Shown piece after piece: positions 7,957 through 15,482 of a stretch of 64,000 nt of DNA (within the stretch, counting starts at the first letter, position 1; each line of letters starts with the position of its first letter). The position numbers were made by a program, and so were the translations under genes. Below the pieces are notes generated by a model. That model saw only the letters and a program-made list of their open reading frames with translations, did not search any database and was not told the DNA's origin. Source of the DNA: COMBO-56-21 sp963705355 (lineage in GTDB: Archaea; Thermoplasmatota; Thermoplasmata; UBA10834); contig OY970070.1 in the NCBI GenBank assembly GCA_963705355.1, positions 806,001-870,000 on the forward strand, read 5' to 3'.

Positions 7957-8136
7957 TTGTCCGACAGTGACAAAGAACTCCTCGCTGAGATAGCACGTCT
8001 CAGGGAGGATTTGAGGCAGTTGAGAGAGATCGTGAACGTTCTCGTGAACGTCGTCATGGAAGAGGACCTCGAAGAGGAAGAGCCCGAGTTCCCGTCATAT
8101 CCAGGGACTGACAACAAGTTCAACATCTACAACTGA
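7957..8136 (+). CDS. Small acidic coiled-coil protein (59 aa)
   Basis: A small gene that simple length cut-offs miss. It begins with TTG, preceded by a strong ribosome site GGGGAGG at 7948-7954. The protein has a charged helix with heptad spacing (ELLAEIARLREDLRQLREIV, residues 7-26), an acidic patch MEEDLEEEEPE, and a short tail ending in KFNIYN. The helix could drive oligomerisation or partner binding. It lies between csl4 and glyA in the same direction. I recognise no family; the good ribosome site and coding character are the evidence that it is real. Confidence 0.7.
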   Translation: MSDSDKELLAEIARLREDLRQLREIVNVLVNVVMEEDLEEEEPEFPSYPGTDNKFNIYN

Positions 8137-8175
8137 TTAAGAGCCTCAAGCGCCTTTCTCCCGAAGGGAAGGAGC

Positions 8176-9390
8176 ATGAAGAACACTTACTTCTTGGACA
8201 GCATGAGGGCTCAAGAGAAATGGCGGGTCGAGGACTCCATAAACCTGCTGCCATCTGAGAACATGACCAGCCCCCAGGCCAGGGCGCTCCTGTCTTCCGA
8301 CTTCGTCAACAGGTACACTCTGCCGGTCAACGCGGAATACGCCGGGGAGTTCATGGAGAACTCCTACAGAGGCACGAAGATCACCACGGACGTGGAGCTC
8401 AAGGCTGAGGAGGTGACGAGGGAAGTCTTCAAGGCGAAGTACGCATGTGTTCAGCCCTTGTCAGGCCACATCGCGGCCATGATCACCATCGTCTCGACGA
8501 CCTCGAGGGGCGACATGATGTGCGCAATACCGCCGGAGAACGGTGGTTATGACGGATACGCCACGCCCTACATGCCGGACATACTAGGGCTCAAGTCAAG
8601 CCCGCTCCCATTCGACAAGGGCATGTACAACCTAGATTCAGAAGCCGCCGCCAGCCAGATCAGAAAGGAGAAGCCCAGACTCGTGATCCTTGGGGCTTCG
8701 CTCATCCTGTTCCCGTATGACATTGCACCTGTGAGAGACGCCTGCGAGGACGCAGGCTCGACGCTTGTCTACGACGGCTCCCACGTGCTCGGCCTGATTG
8801 CCGGCGGGGAGTTCCAGCAGCCGCTCAAGGAAGGAGCGGAGATACTTTACGGGTCCACGCACAAGAGCTTCTTCGGGCCCCAAGGAGGCCTTATCGTCAC
8901 CAACAGCAAGGATCGGGACGCCTCAATCAGGAAGAACCTGACCTGGAGGCTAGTGGACAACATCCACTGGAATCGGGTTTCATCGCTGGGCCAAGCAATG
9001 CTGGAGATGAAGAAGTTTGGACCTGCGTATGCCAAGCAGGTGGTAAGGAACTCCCAGAGGTTCGGCAAAGAACTGAATGACCGGGGATTCCCCATCATGT
9101 TCGAGGATCTCGGGTTCTCGAGGTCGCATCAGCTGCTAATGGATGTGAAAGAGGTGAGGGCGATCTATGGTCTCGGGATAAACGACTTCTCGGTCAGGAT
9201 GGAGAGATCTAACCTGATCATAGACTCTATCGGGAGGCTTGGGACCGCTGAGATCACTCGGCTCGGCTTCAAGGAGAAGGACCTGCCCGCACTGGCGGAG
9301 CTGTTCATCGAGGCGGCCAAGGGCATGAACGTGAAGAAGCAGGTCAAGCGATTGAGAGACAGGTTCGACATGGCGTATAGGTTCAGGTAG
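8176..9390 (+). CDS. glyA: Serine hydroxymethyltransferase (archaeal type)
   Basis: PLP enzyme interconverting serine and glycine while loading or unloading a one-carbon unit on the pterin cofactor. The 404-aa protein shows LLPSENMTSPQAR near the N-terminus, the PLP aspartate in VYDGSHVLG, and the Schiff-base lysine K230 in STHKSFFGPQGG. The N-terminal substrate region (NRYTLPVNAEYAGEFMENSY) differs from bacterial GlyA, as in archaeal members. GGAAGGAG upstream fixes the ATG. Because FolD, formate-THF ligase and MetF are also in this window, tetrahydrofolate is the likely acceptor. Confidence 0.88.
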   Translation: MKNTYFLDSMRAQEKWRVEDSINLLPSENMTSPQARALLSSDFVNRYTLPVNAEYAGEFMENSYRGTKITTDVELKAEEVTREVFKAKYACVQPLSGHIAAMITIVSTTSRGDMMCAIPPENGGYDGYATPYMPDILGLKSSPLPFDKGMYNLDSEAAASQIRKEKPRLVILGASLILFPYDIAPVRDACEDAGSTLVYDGSHVLGLIAGGEFQQPLKEGAEILYGSTHKSFFGPQGGLIVTNSKDRDASIRKNLTWRLVDNIHWNRVSSLGQAMLEMKKFGPAYAKQVVRNSQRFGKELNDRGFPIMFEDLGFSRSHQLLMDVKEVRAIYGLGINDFSVRMERSNLIIDSIGRLGTAEITRLGFKEKDLPALAELFIEAAKGMNVKKQVKRLRDRFDMAYRFR

Positions 9391-9411
9391 AGGCCAGAGG
9401 AACCTGCAAGG

Positions 9412-9420
9412 GATTATTAA
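9412..9420 (+). promoter_or_regulatory. TATA box of the E1-like/thiI/nob1 operon
   Basis: GATTATTAA is centred 27 bp upstream of the GTG at 9443, so the message would begin at or next to the start codon (leaderless). This supports the GTG as the true start. Confidence 0.55.
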
Positions 9421-9442
9421 CGCCAGTACCCATTCCATTCCA

Positions 9443-10447
9443 GTGAAAGAGAACCGATACTCTAGACAGATCCTGCTGCCCGAGATAGGGTCCGAGGGCC
9501 AGAAGAAGCTCGACAGATGCAGAGCGGTTGTCATCGGCTGCGGAGCCCTCGGCACTTACGCGTTATCCTTCTTGGTAAGGGCAGGGGTGGGTCAGGTGAC
9601 GGTAGTGGACAGAGACATCATCGACCTCTCCAACCTCCAGAGACAGTCTCTGTTCGACGAGAAGGATGTGGGCCGACCCAAGGCGAAGGTCGCCGAGGAG
9701 AGGCTCAAGAAGATCAATTCGGAGATCGCCATCCACGGCACAGTGGCGGACATCAATCACGCAAACGTGGTGGGCATCGTCAAGGACGCCACTGTCGTGC
9801 TCGACGCCACAGACAACATGGACACTCGGTTCCTCGTCAATGACGCTTGCGTGAAGCTCGGGATTCCTTGGATCTATGCGGGAGCGGTTGGAGTCACGGG
9901 CATGGTCATGCCCGTGGTCAAGGAGGGCCCGTGCCTCAGATGCGTCTTCCCCTCGCTTCCACAGCCCGGGCAGCTCCCGACTTGCGATACAGTGGGCATC
10001 GTGAACACCCTTCCCAGCGCGGTCTCCTCCATCCAGGTCACAGAGGCGTTCAAGATAATGCAGGGGAAAGAGCCCCTCAAGGAGCTCGTCGTGCTGGATG
10101 TATGGCAGGGCGAGCTCCAGAGGATCAAGGTGAAGAAGAACCCGGACTGCGACTGCTGCGGCAAGAGGAACTTCAGGTACCTCCAGGCGACGGAGAGGAA
10201 GTTCGTCGTGTCGCTCTGCGGAAGGAACGCGGTCCAGATCGTGCCGGCAAAGCCTCTGAGAGATGGGCTCGCAGACCTCAAGAAGAAGCTGTCCAGATCG
10301 GGCTCCGCCAGGATAGTCGATGGTGTGCTGAAATTCACGGCGAAGGGAGTGGACATCACGGTGTTCTCCGACGGACGGACGATCGTCGGAGGAACGACAG
10401 ACCTCTCCAAGGCCAAGACGGTCTTCTCGAAGTACGTCGGTGATTGA
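9443..10447 (+). CDS. E1-like adenylyltransferase (ThiF/MoeB/UbaA family)
   Basis: Activates the C-terminus of a ubiquitin-like sulfur carrier (ThiS, MoaD or SAMP) by adenylation. Seen: nucleotide site GCGALG (residues 32-37), VDRDIIDLSNLQRQ (55-68), DATDN (121-125), the conserved Cys region with C181 in PTCDTVG, and zinc ligands C164/C167 paired with C236 and C239. The last 90 residues form an extra C-terminal domain beyond the MoeB core, of unknown role. The start is GTG. It is followed without a gap by a ThiI-like gene, so it probably serves tRNA or cofactor thiolation. Confidence 0.88.
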   Translation: MKENRYSRQILLPEIGSEGQKKLDRCRAVVIGCGALGTYALSFLVRAGVGQVTVVDRDIIDLSNLQRQSLFDEKDVGRPKAKVAEERLKKINSEIAIHGTVADINHANVVGIVKDATVVLDATDNMDTRFLVNDACVKLGIPWIYAGAVGVTGMVMPVVKEGPCLRCVFPSLPQPGQLPTCDTVGIVNTLPSAVSSIQVTEAFKIMQGKEPLKELVVLDVWQGELQRIKVKKNPDCDCCGKRNFRYLQATERKFVVSLCGRNAVQIVPAKPLRDGLADLKKKLSRSGSARIVDGVLKFTAKGVDITVFSDGRTIVGGTTDLSKAKTVFSKYVGD

Positions 10448-11074
10448 GTGCGCGGTGTCGTGCTGATCTCCGGCGGCATAGACTCGCCTGTGGCTGGTTA
10501 CCTCATGGGAAGGCAAGGCCTCGAACTGGTCATGGCACATTTCGACAACAGACCTTTCACCAGCGACGACGAAGTGAAGAAGGCCATTGGATTGATGAAG
10601 AAGGTCGATGAGGTGCTGGGCACGAAATCGAAGAAGGTCTTGGTTCCTCACGGAAAGGCGCAGGCTGAGTTCGCGAAGTGCTGCAGGCGGAACATGGAGT
10701 GCGTGCTCTGCAGGCGCATGATGCTGAGAGTTGCAGAGAGGATTGCCAAGAGGTTCGATGCGGGCTTCATCGTGACCGGGGAGTCACTCGGCCAGGTCGC
10801 ATCCCAAACGCTTGCCAATATCAACGTCGAGGAGCGAGCAACAGCCTTGCCCGTACTCCGTCCTCTGATCGGATTCGACAAGGTCGAAATCGAGAGGATA
10901 GCGAAGAGGATAGGGACCTACGAGATATCGATCATGCCGGGGCTTTGCTGCACGATAGCGCCGAAGAAGCCCTCGACATACGCCCAGATCTCACAGGCAA
11001 CGGACGAGGAGACGAGAGTGGACCTGGAGAAGCTCGCTGACGAGGAGTTCGACGGAACGGTCGAGATCGAATGA
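10448..11074 (+). CDS. ThiI-like PP-loop sulfurtransferase, no THUMP domain
   Basis: ATP pyrophosphatase of 208 aa similar to the catalytic domain of ThiI, which makes 4-thiouridine in tRNA and supports thiazole synthesis. The PP-loop SGGIDSPVAG is at residues 8-17; paired Cys occur in KCCRRNMECVLCRR, and another in GLCCTIAPKKP, matching the ThiI cysteine region. ThiI normally has N-terminal ferredoxin-like and THUMP domains, and both are absent; the GTG start directly follows the E1-like stop, leaving no room for them. It overlaps nob1 by four bases. Substrate may be tRNA via another binding partner. Confidence 0.85.
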   Translation: MRGVVLISGGIDSPVAGYLMGRQGLELVMAHFDNRPFTSDDEVKKAIGLMKKVDEVLGTKSKKVLVPHGKAQAEFAKCCRRNMECVLCRRMMLRVAERIAKRFDAGFIVTGESLGQVASQTLANINVEERATALPVLRPLIGFDKVEIERIAKRIGTYEISIMPGLCCTIAPKKPSTYAQISQATDEETRVDLEKLADEEFDGTVEIE

Positions 11075-11547
11075 AAGGCTATGTTCTGGACACTTCTGTC
11101 CTGTACTATGGCAAGGACCTGCCGGCAGGGTTCGAGCTCGTCATCACTCCCGGTGTGGCTCGCGAGCTGAGCAGGGAGGGGATGTCACAAAGGCTCGAAC
11201 TGCTGATGGCCGCAAGAGTTCGCGTATCATCTCCGAGCGAGAGGTCCTTGAGGAGAGTGAAAGAGGAGTCGGAGATGACGGGGGACTCGAGGAGGCTGTC
11301 CGACACGGACAAAGAGCTCCTGGCATTGGCGCTCGACCTCGGGTACGAGCTGATGACAGATGACTATTCAATTCAGAACGTGGCCAGATCCATGGGCATC
11401 CCCGTCCGAGGCATGGACCAGAAAGGAATAGCAGAGATCTTCGAGTGGCAGGCGAAATGCAAGGGATGCGGAAAGCTGTTCGCAGCTGATGTCAGAGTGT
11501 GCGACGTCTGCGGAAGCGACACGCGGACGCGAAGAAAGAGAAAGTAG
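11071..11547 (+). CDS. nob1: rRNA maturation endonuclease Nob1
   Basis: Cleaves the 3' end of 16S rRNA precursor in late small-subunit assembly. The PIN domain (1-125) has the acidic site residues D7, E32, D80 and D97/D98, and the C-terminal zinc ribbon uses C130, C133, C144 and C147, followed by a basic tail. The length of 158 aa is normal for archaeal Nob1. ATGA overlap with the ThiI-like gene shows co-translation; METTL5 and Csl4 a few genes upstream give an rRNA/RNA-processing neighbourhood. Confidence 0.93.
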   Translation: MKGYVLDTSVLYYGKDLPAGFELVITPGVARELSREGMSQRLELLMAARVRVSSPSERSLRRVKEESEMTGDSRRLSDTDKELLALALDLGYELMTDDYSIQNVARSMGIPVRGMDQKGIAEIFEWQAKCKGCGKLFAADVRVCDVCGSDTRTRRKRK

Positions 11548-11552
11548 GTGTG

Positions 11553-11891
11553 CTAGATCTTCTCGAGGAAATACAGAGTGACAGTGTCGCTCTCCCTCGG
11601 CTGCTCCGAGAACTTGTAGCGCTTTCCCAGCTTGTTTATCAGGTCCTGGCGCGTCTCCCCCGCCTTCGCCTCCAGGTCATATTCGAGGAAGCTGAGCGGG
11701 ATCTCGCGCAACTTGTAGTCGACAGCCAGAAGCACGTGGGCGTTGAACCTCCTTCTGGGGCTCACGACCTCGACTCTCTCGTCAGGGGCGTACTTGAGGT
11801 CCCCTCTGTGGATTCTTATGGTCGCAAAGAATCTGTCGCTGAGCTTGCTCCAGTCCTGCGAGAAATCCATCGTTCTGTACTTCATTGCCAT
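11553..11891 (-). CDS. Conserved hypothetical, possible PUA/ASCH-like protein
   Basis: A 112-aa protein convergent with nob1. It is rich in beta strands and has RFFATIRIHRGDLKYAPDER, then a segment with HVLLAVDYKLREIPLSFLEYD, which resembles the small PUA-like/ASCH fold often involved in RNA or nucleoside binding. The resemblance is a fold-level guess from the KW-TIR pattern, not a firm family call. No catalytic motif is evident. Upstream, an A/T-rich region (11900-11945) offers room for its own promoter. Confidence 0.6.
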   Translation of the reverse strand: MAMKYRTMDFSQDWSKLSDRFFATIRIHRGDLKYAPDERVEVVSPRRRFNAHVLLAVDYKLREIPLSFLEYDLEAKAGETRQDLINKLGKRYKFSEQPRESDTVTLYFLEKI

Positions 11892-12001
11892 CTACCTTCC
11901 TGGGAGTAGTGGTTCCGAAGCTTAAGCGTTGCGCCACCACTAATCTTCTGGAAAATGGGAAGATGGCGCCCCGTCAAGGTGGTCCGGCATAGTGAAGCAT
12001 T

Positions 12002-12574
12002 TCAGAGCTCGATCTTGCCGTAGTCAATCTCTGACACGCGCTTGAAATAGCCCTGTGGATGCAAGCAGTTCGGGCATGTCTGCGGGGCTTCCTTTCCCTT
12101 GTGCAAATACCCGCAGTTCGTGCAGAACCAAACCTCTTCCTTGTCTGACTTGTAGAGAGTGCCGTTCTGCAGCCTGTCGAGGAGAAGCTGGTACCTCTTT
12201 CCGTGATGCTCCTCTATCCGGATGATATTCTCGAAGAACTTGACGGCTCTGTCATTGCCTTCTTCCCGTGCCTCCTTGAGAAACTGTGGATACATGCTTG
12301 TCCATTCGTGAACCTCACCACCCGCTGCGGTCTTCAGATTCTCTTGAGTGGTCCCTGCCACCTTCAACAGATTCATGATCATGGCGGCGTGCTCATACTC
12401 GTTCTCTGCTGTCTCCATGAATATCTTCGCAACGGCCTGGTGACCCTCTTTGTTGGCCACCCCGGCCCATTTGACATACTTGGCTCTCGCCTGGCTCTCC
12501 CCGCTGAGCGCCTTCTTGAGATTCTCCTCGGTCTTGCTCGTTGAATCACCTTCCACGATGGCATTGCCATGCAT
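12002..12574 (-). CDS. rbr: Rubrerythrin
   Basis: Non-haem di-iron peroxidase protecting anaerobes from peroxide, 190 aa. The four-helix domain carries ligands E26, E59xxH62, E90 and E121xxH124; the C-terminal rubredoxin-like domain binds iron through C151, C154, C167 and C170 and passes electrons to the di-iron site. The start at 12574 gives MHGNAIVEG before the domain. The gene is separate from the lipid operon behind it by about 30 bp but faces the same way. Its presence with the ferritin-like protein suggests an anaerobic or microaerobic life. Confidence 0.95.
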   Translation of the reverse strand: MHGNAIVEGDSTSKTEENLKKALSGESQARAKYVKWAGVANKEGHQAVAKIFMETAENEYEHAAMIMNLLKVAGTTQENLKTAAGGEVHEWTSMYPQFLKEAREEGNDRAVKFFENIIRIEEHHGKRYQLLLDRLQNGTLYKSDKEEVWFCTNCGYLHKGKEAPQTCPNCLHPQGYFKRVSEIDYGKIEL

Positions 12575-12605
12575 GCCTTAAGGTATTAGCCGAATCGACG
12601 GCCTC

Positions 12606-13688
12606 TCAGAAAACGTAAAACGCCTTGCTGCACCTGATGGCCCTGGCCAATCCGCGCTCACCCAGCACCGCCATGGCGAACTCGGTGCGCCTATCGGTGG
12701 GAAAGAACACACCAGCAAGCTTGCGGGTCCACAGCGAGTCGGATAAGGGCTTTCCCAGAACAGATTTCCATCTCCTCTCGTATTCCATTAGGGGGGTTCC
12801 ACCTTTCAGATGTTCTCGTACGGTCTGCCCAGCAATCCTTCCGGCTATTATCGCGAGGGGAATCCCGCCGCCATTGGTCGCCATCACATGACCGGCGGCG
12901 TCACCGACCAGAAGGACATTCCCGCTCACAGTGTTGTCGAGAGGCCCTGATAGTGGGACGAAACCCATCGTGACTTCTCTGTATTGAATGCCCAGTCTAG
13001 TCACGAACTCGTCGAACAGCACGCTGGGACGACCTTTCAGAAGCTTCGGATTGAATCCCAGGCCAACATTCGCTCCGTCCCGCTTGGGGATCACCCACGC
13101 GTACCCTCCGGGAGCGATCGCGCCGAAATACATCTTGACAATGGGTTCGAACTTGCTGCTGGTTTGGCAAGTGATGGCGGGGTACCGCAAATCCGGGTTC
13201 CTCATTCCAGCTTGTCTCGCGGTCCGCGAGTTCGGTCCGTCGGCCCCGACGATGACCTTGGCATTGATGTCTCCGATGGTGGTTTTGGCGATGCCTTCCT
13301 TGATTGATAGCAGCGACGTATTCGTCTTCAGACGCGCGCCCGCCTCAACTGCGAGCTTCGCCAAATGCTTGTCGAACACCCTCCTGTTCAAGGTATGGCC
13401 AGCGAAATCGCATCTGAAGACCTTCCCCTTTGGAGAAATCAGATCGAGATACTCAGATTCGCCGGCGACGAACGAATCATCGAGTTGGAACAGTTCTTCC
13501 AGGTCCATCGTCTTGGGGAACATCGAATACATCTCTTTCGCGTCAGGAAGAAACTCGCCACATTGGACTGGATAGCCGATCTCGCTCCGTCTGTCGATAA
13601 GGAGAACGTCGATATCCTTCCCGGCGCAATATCTTGCCGTTGTGCTACCAGCTGGTCCCGCGCCGACTATCAGCACATCGACTTCCAA
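12606..13688 (-). CDS. Geranylgeranyl reductase family flavoprotein
   Basis: FAD-dependent reductase that saturates the isoprenoid chains of archaeal lipids or of a quinone side chain. Seen in 360 aa: N-terminal FAD motif VGAGPAGSTTAR (residues 8-19), YPVQCGEF (39-46) typical of this family, VIVGADGPNS, and the second FAD motif VLLVGDAAGHVMATNGGG. The start codon lies inside the end of the methyltransferase gene (19-base overlap). Being in one operon with a prenyl synthase and a UbiE-like methyltransferase beside nuo, it may act on membrane lipid or on a menaquinone-like carrier. Confidence 0.9.
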   Translation of the reverse strand: MEVDVLIVGAGPAGSTTARYCAGKDIDVLLIDRRSEIGYPVQCGEFLPDAKEMYSMFPKTMDLEELFQLDDSFVAGESEYLDLISPKGKVFRCDFAGHTLNRRVFDKHLAKLAVEAGARLKTNTSLLSIKEGIAKTTIGDINAKVIVGADGPNSRTARQAGMRNPDLRYPAITCQTSSKFEPIVKMYFGAIAPGGYAWVIPKRDGANVGLGFNPKLLKGRPSVLFDEFVTRLGIQYREVTMGFVPLSGPLDNTVSGNVLLVGDAAGHVMATNGGGIPLAIIAGRIAGQTVREHLKGGTPLMEYERRWKSVLGKPLSDSLWTRKLAGVFFPTDRRTEFAMAVLGERGLARAIRCSKAFYVF

Positions 13689-14395
13689 GGTTTCTTCCCC
13701 CTGGTCATCGTCGCACCATTCAGCCCTAGATATTCAGTTGAGACATCGTCGAAGCCGCTCCGTCTGAGGAGGTCCTCATAAACTCTCGTCGAGCCGTACG
13801 CCTCGTATGTGTCGACCAGTGTCCTGTACGGATCCCGAGTCCATCTCTCTCGGACCACAGACGGGACTGCGACTCGAGTCAGCGGAGGAACCATGTGCTT
13901 CACGTGGAACTCGAGCATCTTGGCAAGAGGCCCTGAAGGAGGTTTCGCCATATCGACGATGAAGGCCTCTCCTCCGGACCTGAGCACGCGGATCATCTCT
14001 TCAGCACCTGCCTTCCTGTCGAAGAAGTCTCTGAACGAGAACACGCAGAACACCTTGTCGACCGAAGAATCAGCCAACGGTATCATCTCACCGACGCCCT
14101 TGAGGAATGTTACTCGCTCTGGATCCAGAAGCTCCTTCGAGATGTCCGACAAATCGCTCGATGGCTCGAGGGCAAAGATCGTTTTCGACCTGAGATGTCT
14201 TGTGAAGTTGCCCGGCCCAGAGCCTATCTCGAGCACGACATCCTCGGGTTTGGCATAGGCTGCGACCCGCTTCCTCCACTTGTCGACCATGCCGAAGGTG
14301 ATCAGCCAGTTGACGCGCTCGTAGTACGGGCCGACCTCTTCCATGGCATCCATGACCTGGTGCCATTCTTTGTCAGACATGCCTTGTGGATCCAT
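13670..14395 (-). CDS. UbiE/MenG-like SAM methyltransferase
   Basis: Class I methyltransferase of 241 aa from the ATG at 14395. Motif I VLEIGSGPGNFTRHL, the acidic loop LEPSSDL and the post-motif FCVFSFRDFFDRKAGAEEMIRVLRSGG match the UbiE/quinone methyltransferase group. A longer open frame exists, but it runs back into the prenyl synthase gene and reads as non-coding. ATG at 14380 is an alternative start. Set between a polyprenyl synthase and a geranylgeranyl reductase and next to nuo, it likely methylates a respiratory quinone ring; methylation of another lipid is possible. Confidence 0.85.
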   Translation of the reverse strand: MDPQGMSDKEWHQVMDAMEEVGPYYERVNWLITFGMVDKWRKRVAAYAKPEDVVLEIGSGPGNFTRHLRSKTIFALEPSSDLSDISKELLDPERVTFLKGVGEMIPLADSSVDKVFCVFSFRDFFDRKAGAEEMIRVLRSGGEAFIVDMAKPPSGPLAKMLEFHVKHMVPPLTRVAVPSVVRERWTRDPYRTLVDTYEAYGSTRVYEDLLRRSGFDDVSTEYLGLNGATMTRGKKPWKSMC

Positions 14396-14406
14396 ATGGA
14401 ACGCAC

Positions 14407-15378
14407 CTACGAATCCCGCTCGAGGACCTTTGTGATGACGTCCCTCAGCGCCTTGCTGTGGGCGGTGCTGGAGAGGCACCCCAGATGGCCGAGGGCCTCC
14501 ATTCCGTAGTACTCGGCCATTCCTCTGGCCTTCTCGACGGCACCCGACTTGACGACCATCTGAGCGCACTTTCTGACGGCGTCCACGGCCGGGCTCTCTT
14601 GGGAGATGACCTCCATGATGGCTCTCTTAACCTCCTCAGAGCTCTTGATTGCCAGAAGAGATGGGAGTGTTAGGTTTCCTTCCTTGAGATCGTTCCCGAC
14701 CATCTTGCCAGTCTTCTTCTCGTCTCCTGTGAAGTCCAGCATGTCGTCCACGATCTGGAAAGCGACGCCCAGGTCCAGGCCGAACTTGCCCAGGGATTCG
14801 ACCTCCTCTGCGGACCCACCAGCGAGATATGCGCCCACCATCGCGCCCGCCTTGATCGGCTGCGCGGTCTTCCTTTCCGCCACTTGCAAATACGTGTCCA
14901 CCGTCAGGTCCTTTCTGTGTCTGTACCTGTTCTGAAGGATCTCACCTTCGGCCAAGGCAGCACAGGCATCTGCAGTGGTAGCCACCACCGTCTTGTCGAA
15001 CGCTCCTCCGAGCTGGAACGCCTTCGCGAACAGGAAGTCCCCCGTCACCACCGCATTGTGGATACCGTATTTCTTGTAGACAGTCATCCGGCCGCGTCGA
15101 GTCGATCCGCCATCGTTTATGTCGTCATGAATGAGAGTAGCGGAATGTATGAGTTCGAAACCGGCGGCTATGTCAACGATCTTCTGAACGTCCTTGCCGC
15201 CCACTGCCTTGTAGGCGAGAATCGTGACTGTGGGCCTGAGCCTCTTGCCTCCCGCGTCAATCACATGGAGCGAGGCCTCGGTCAGAACCTGCTCCCGGGA
15301 CTTCACCATTTCGTGGAGCTTCTCGTCGACCATCCTGAGCTCCGTCTGGATGCCGAAGTCCCACGGCGATGTGGTCAT
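14407..15378 (-). CDS. Polyprenyl (geranylgeranyl-type) diphosphate synthase
   Basis: Trans-prenyltransferase elongating allylic diphosphates with IPP. The 323-aa protein has the first Asp-rich motif DDIND (residues 85-89), GGKRLRP near 43-49, the second Asp-rich motif DDMLD, and the GNDLKEGNLTLP segment. The first motif has only the two leading Asp plus D89, the short form usual in GGPP and longer-chain synthases. Its chain length cannot be set from sequence. It has its own TATA box and heads the methyltransferase and reductase genes, 105 bp after nuoN. Confidence 0.92.
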   Translation of the reverse strand: MTTSPWDFGIQTELRMVDEKLHEMVKSREQVLTEASLHVIDAGGKRLRPTVTILAYKAVGGKDVQKIVDIAAGFELIHSATLIHDDINDGGSTRRGRMTVYKKYGIHNAVVTGDFLFAKAFQLGGAFDKTVVATTADACAALAEGEILQNRYRHRKDLTVDTYLQVAERKTAQPIKAGAMVGAYLAGGSAEEVESLGKFGLDLGVAFQIVDDMLDFTGDEKKTGKMVGNDLKEGNLTLPSLLAIKSSEEVKRAIMEVISQESPAVDAVRKCAQMVVKSGAVEKARGMAEYYGMEALGHLGCLSSTAHSKALRDVITKVLERDS

Positions 15379-15400
15379 GTGTTGCGCATATTGACCATTT

Positions 15401-15410
15401 CATACTTAAG
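15401..15410 (-). promoter_or_regulatory. TATA box of the prenyl synthase operon
   Basis: CTTAAGTATG on the minus strand is centred 28 bp upstream of the prenyl synthase ATG, predicting a leaderless message. This separates the lipid/quinone genes from the preceding nuo operon at the transcription level. Confidence 0.5.
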
Positions 15411-15482
15411 TGTAATGCCGCGGGATTGTTCCGAATCCGCACGCCTGGCCATGAACTGCCGAGCATGCTCGGAAGGCCTCGA

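Noticed and set aside
9563..10651. Open frame of 362 codons antisense to the E1-like gene
   Set aside because: No recognisable domain and the sense strand encodes a complete conserved protein.
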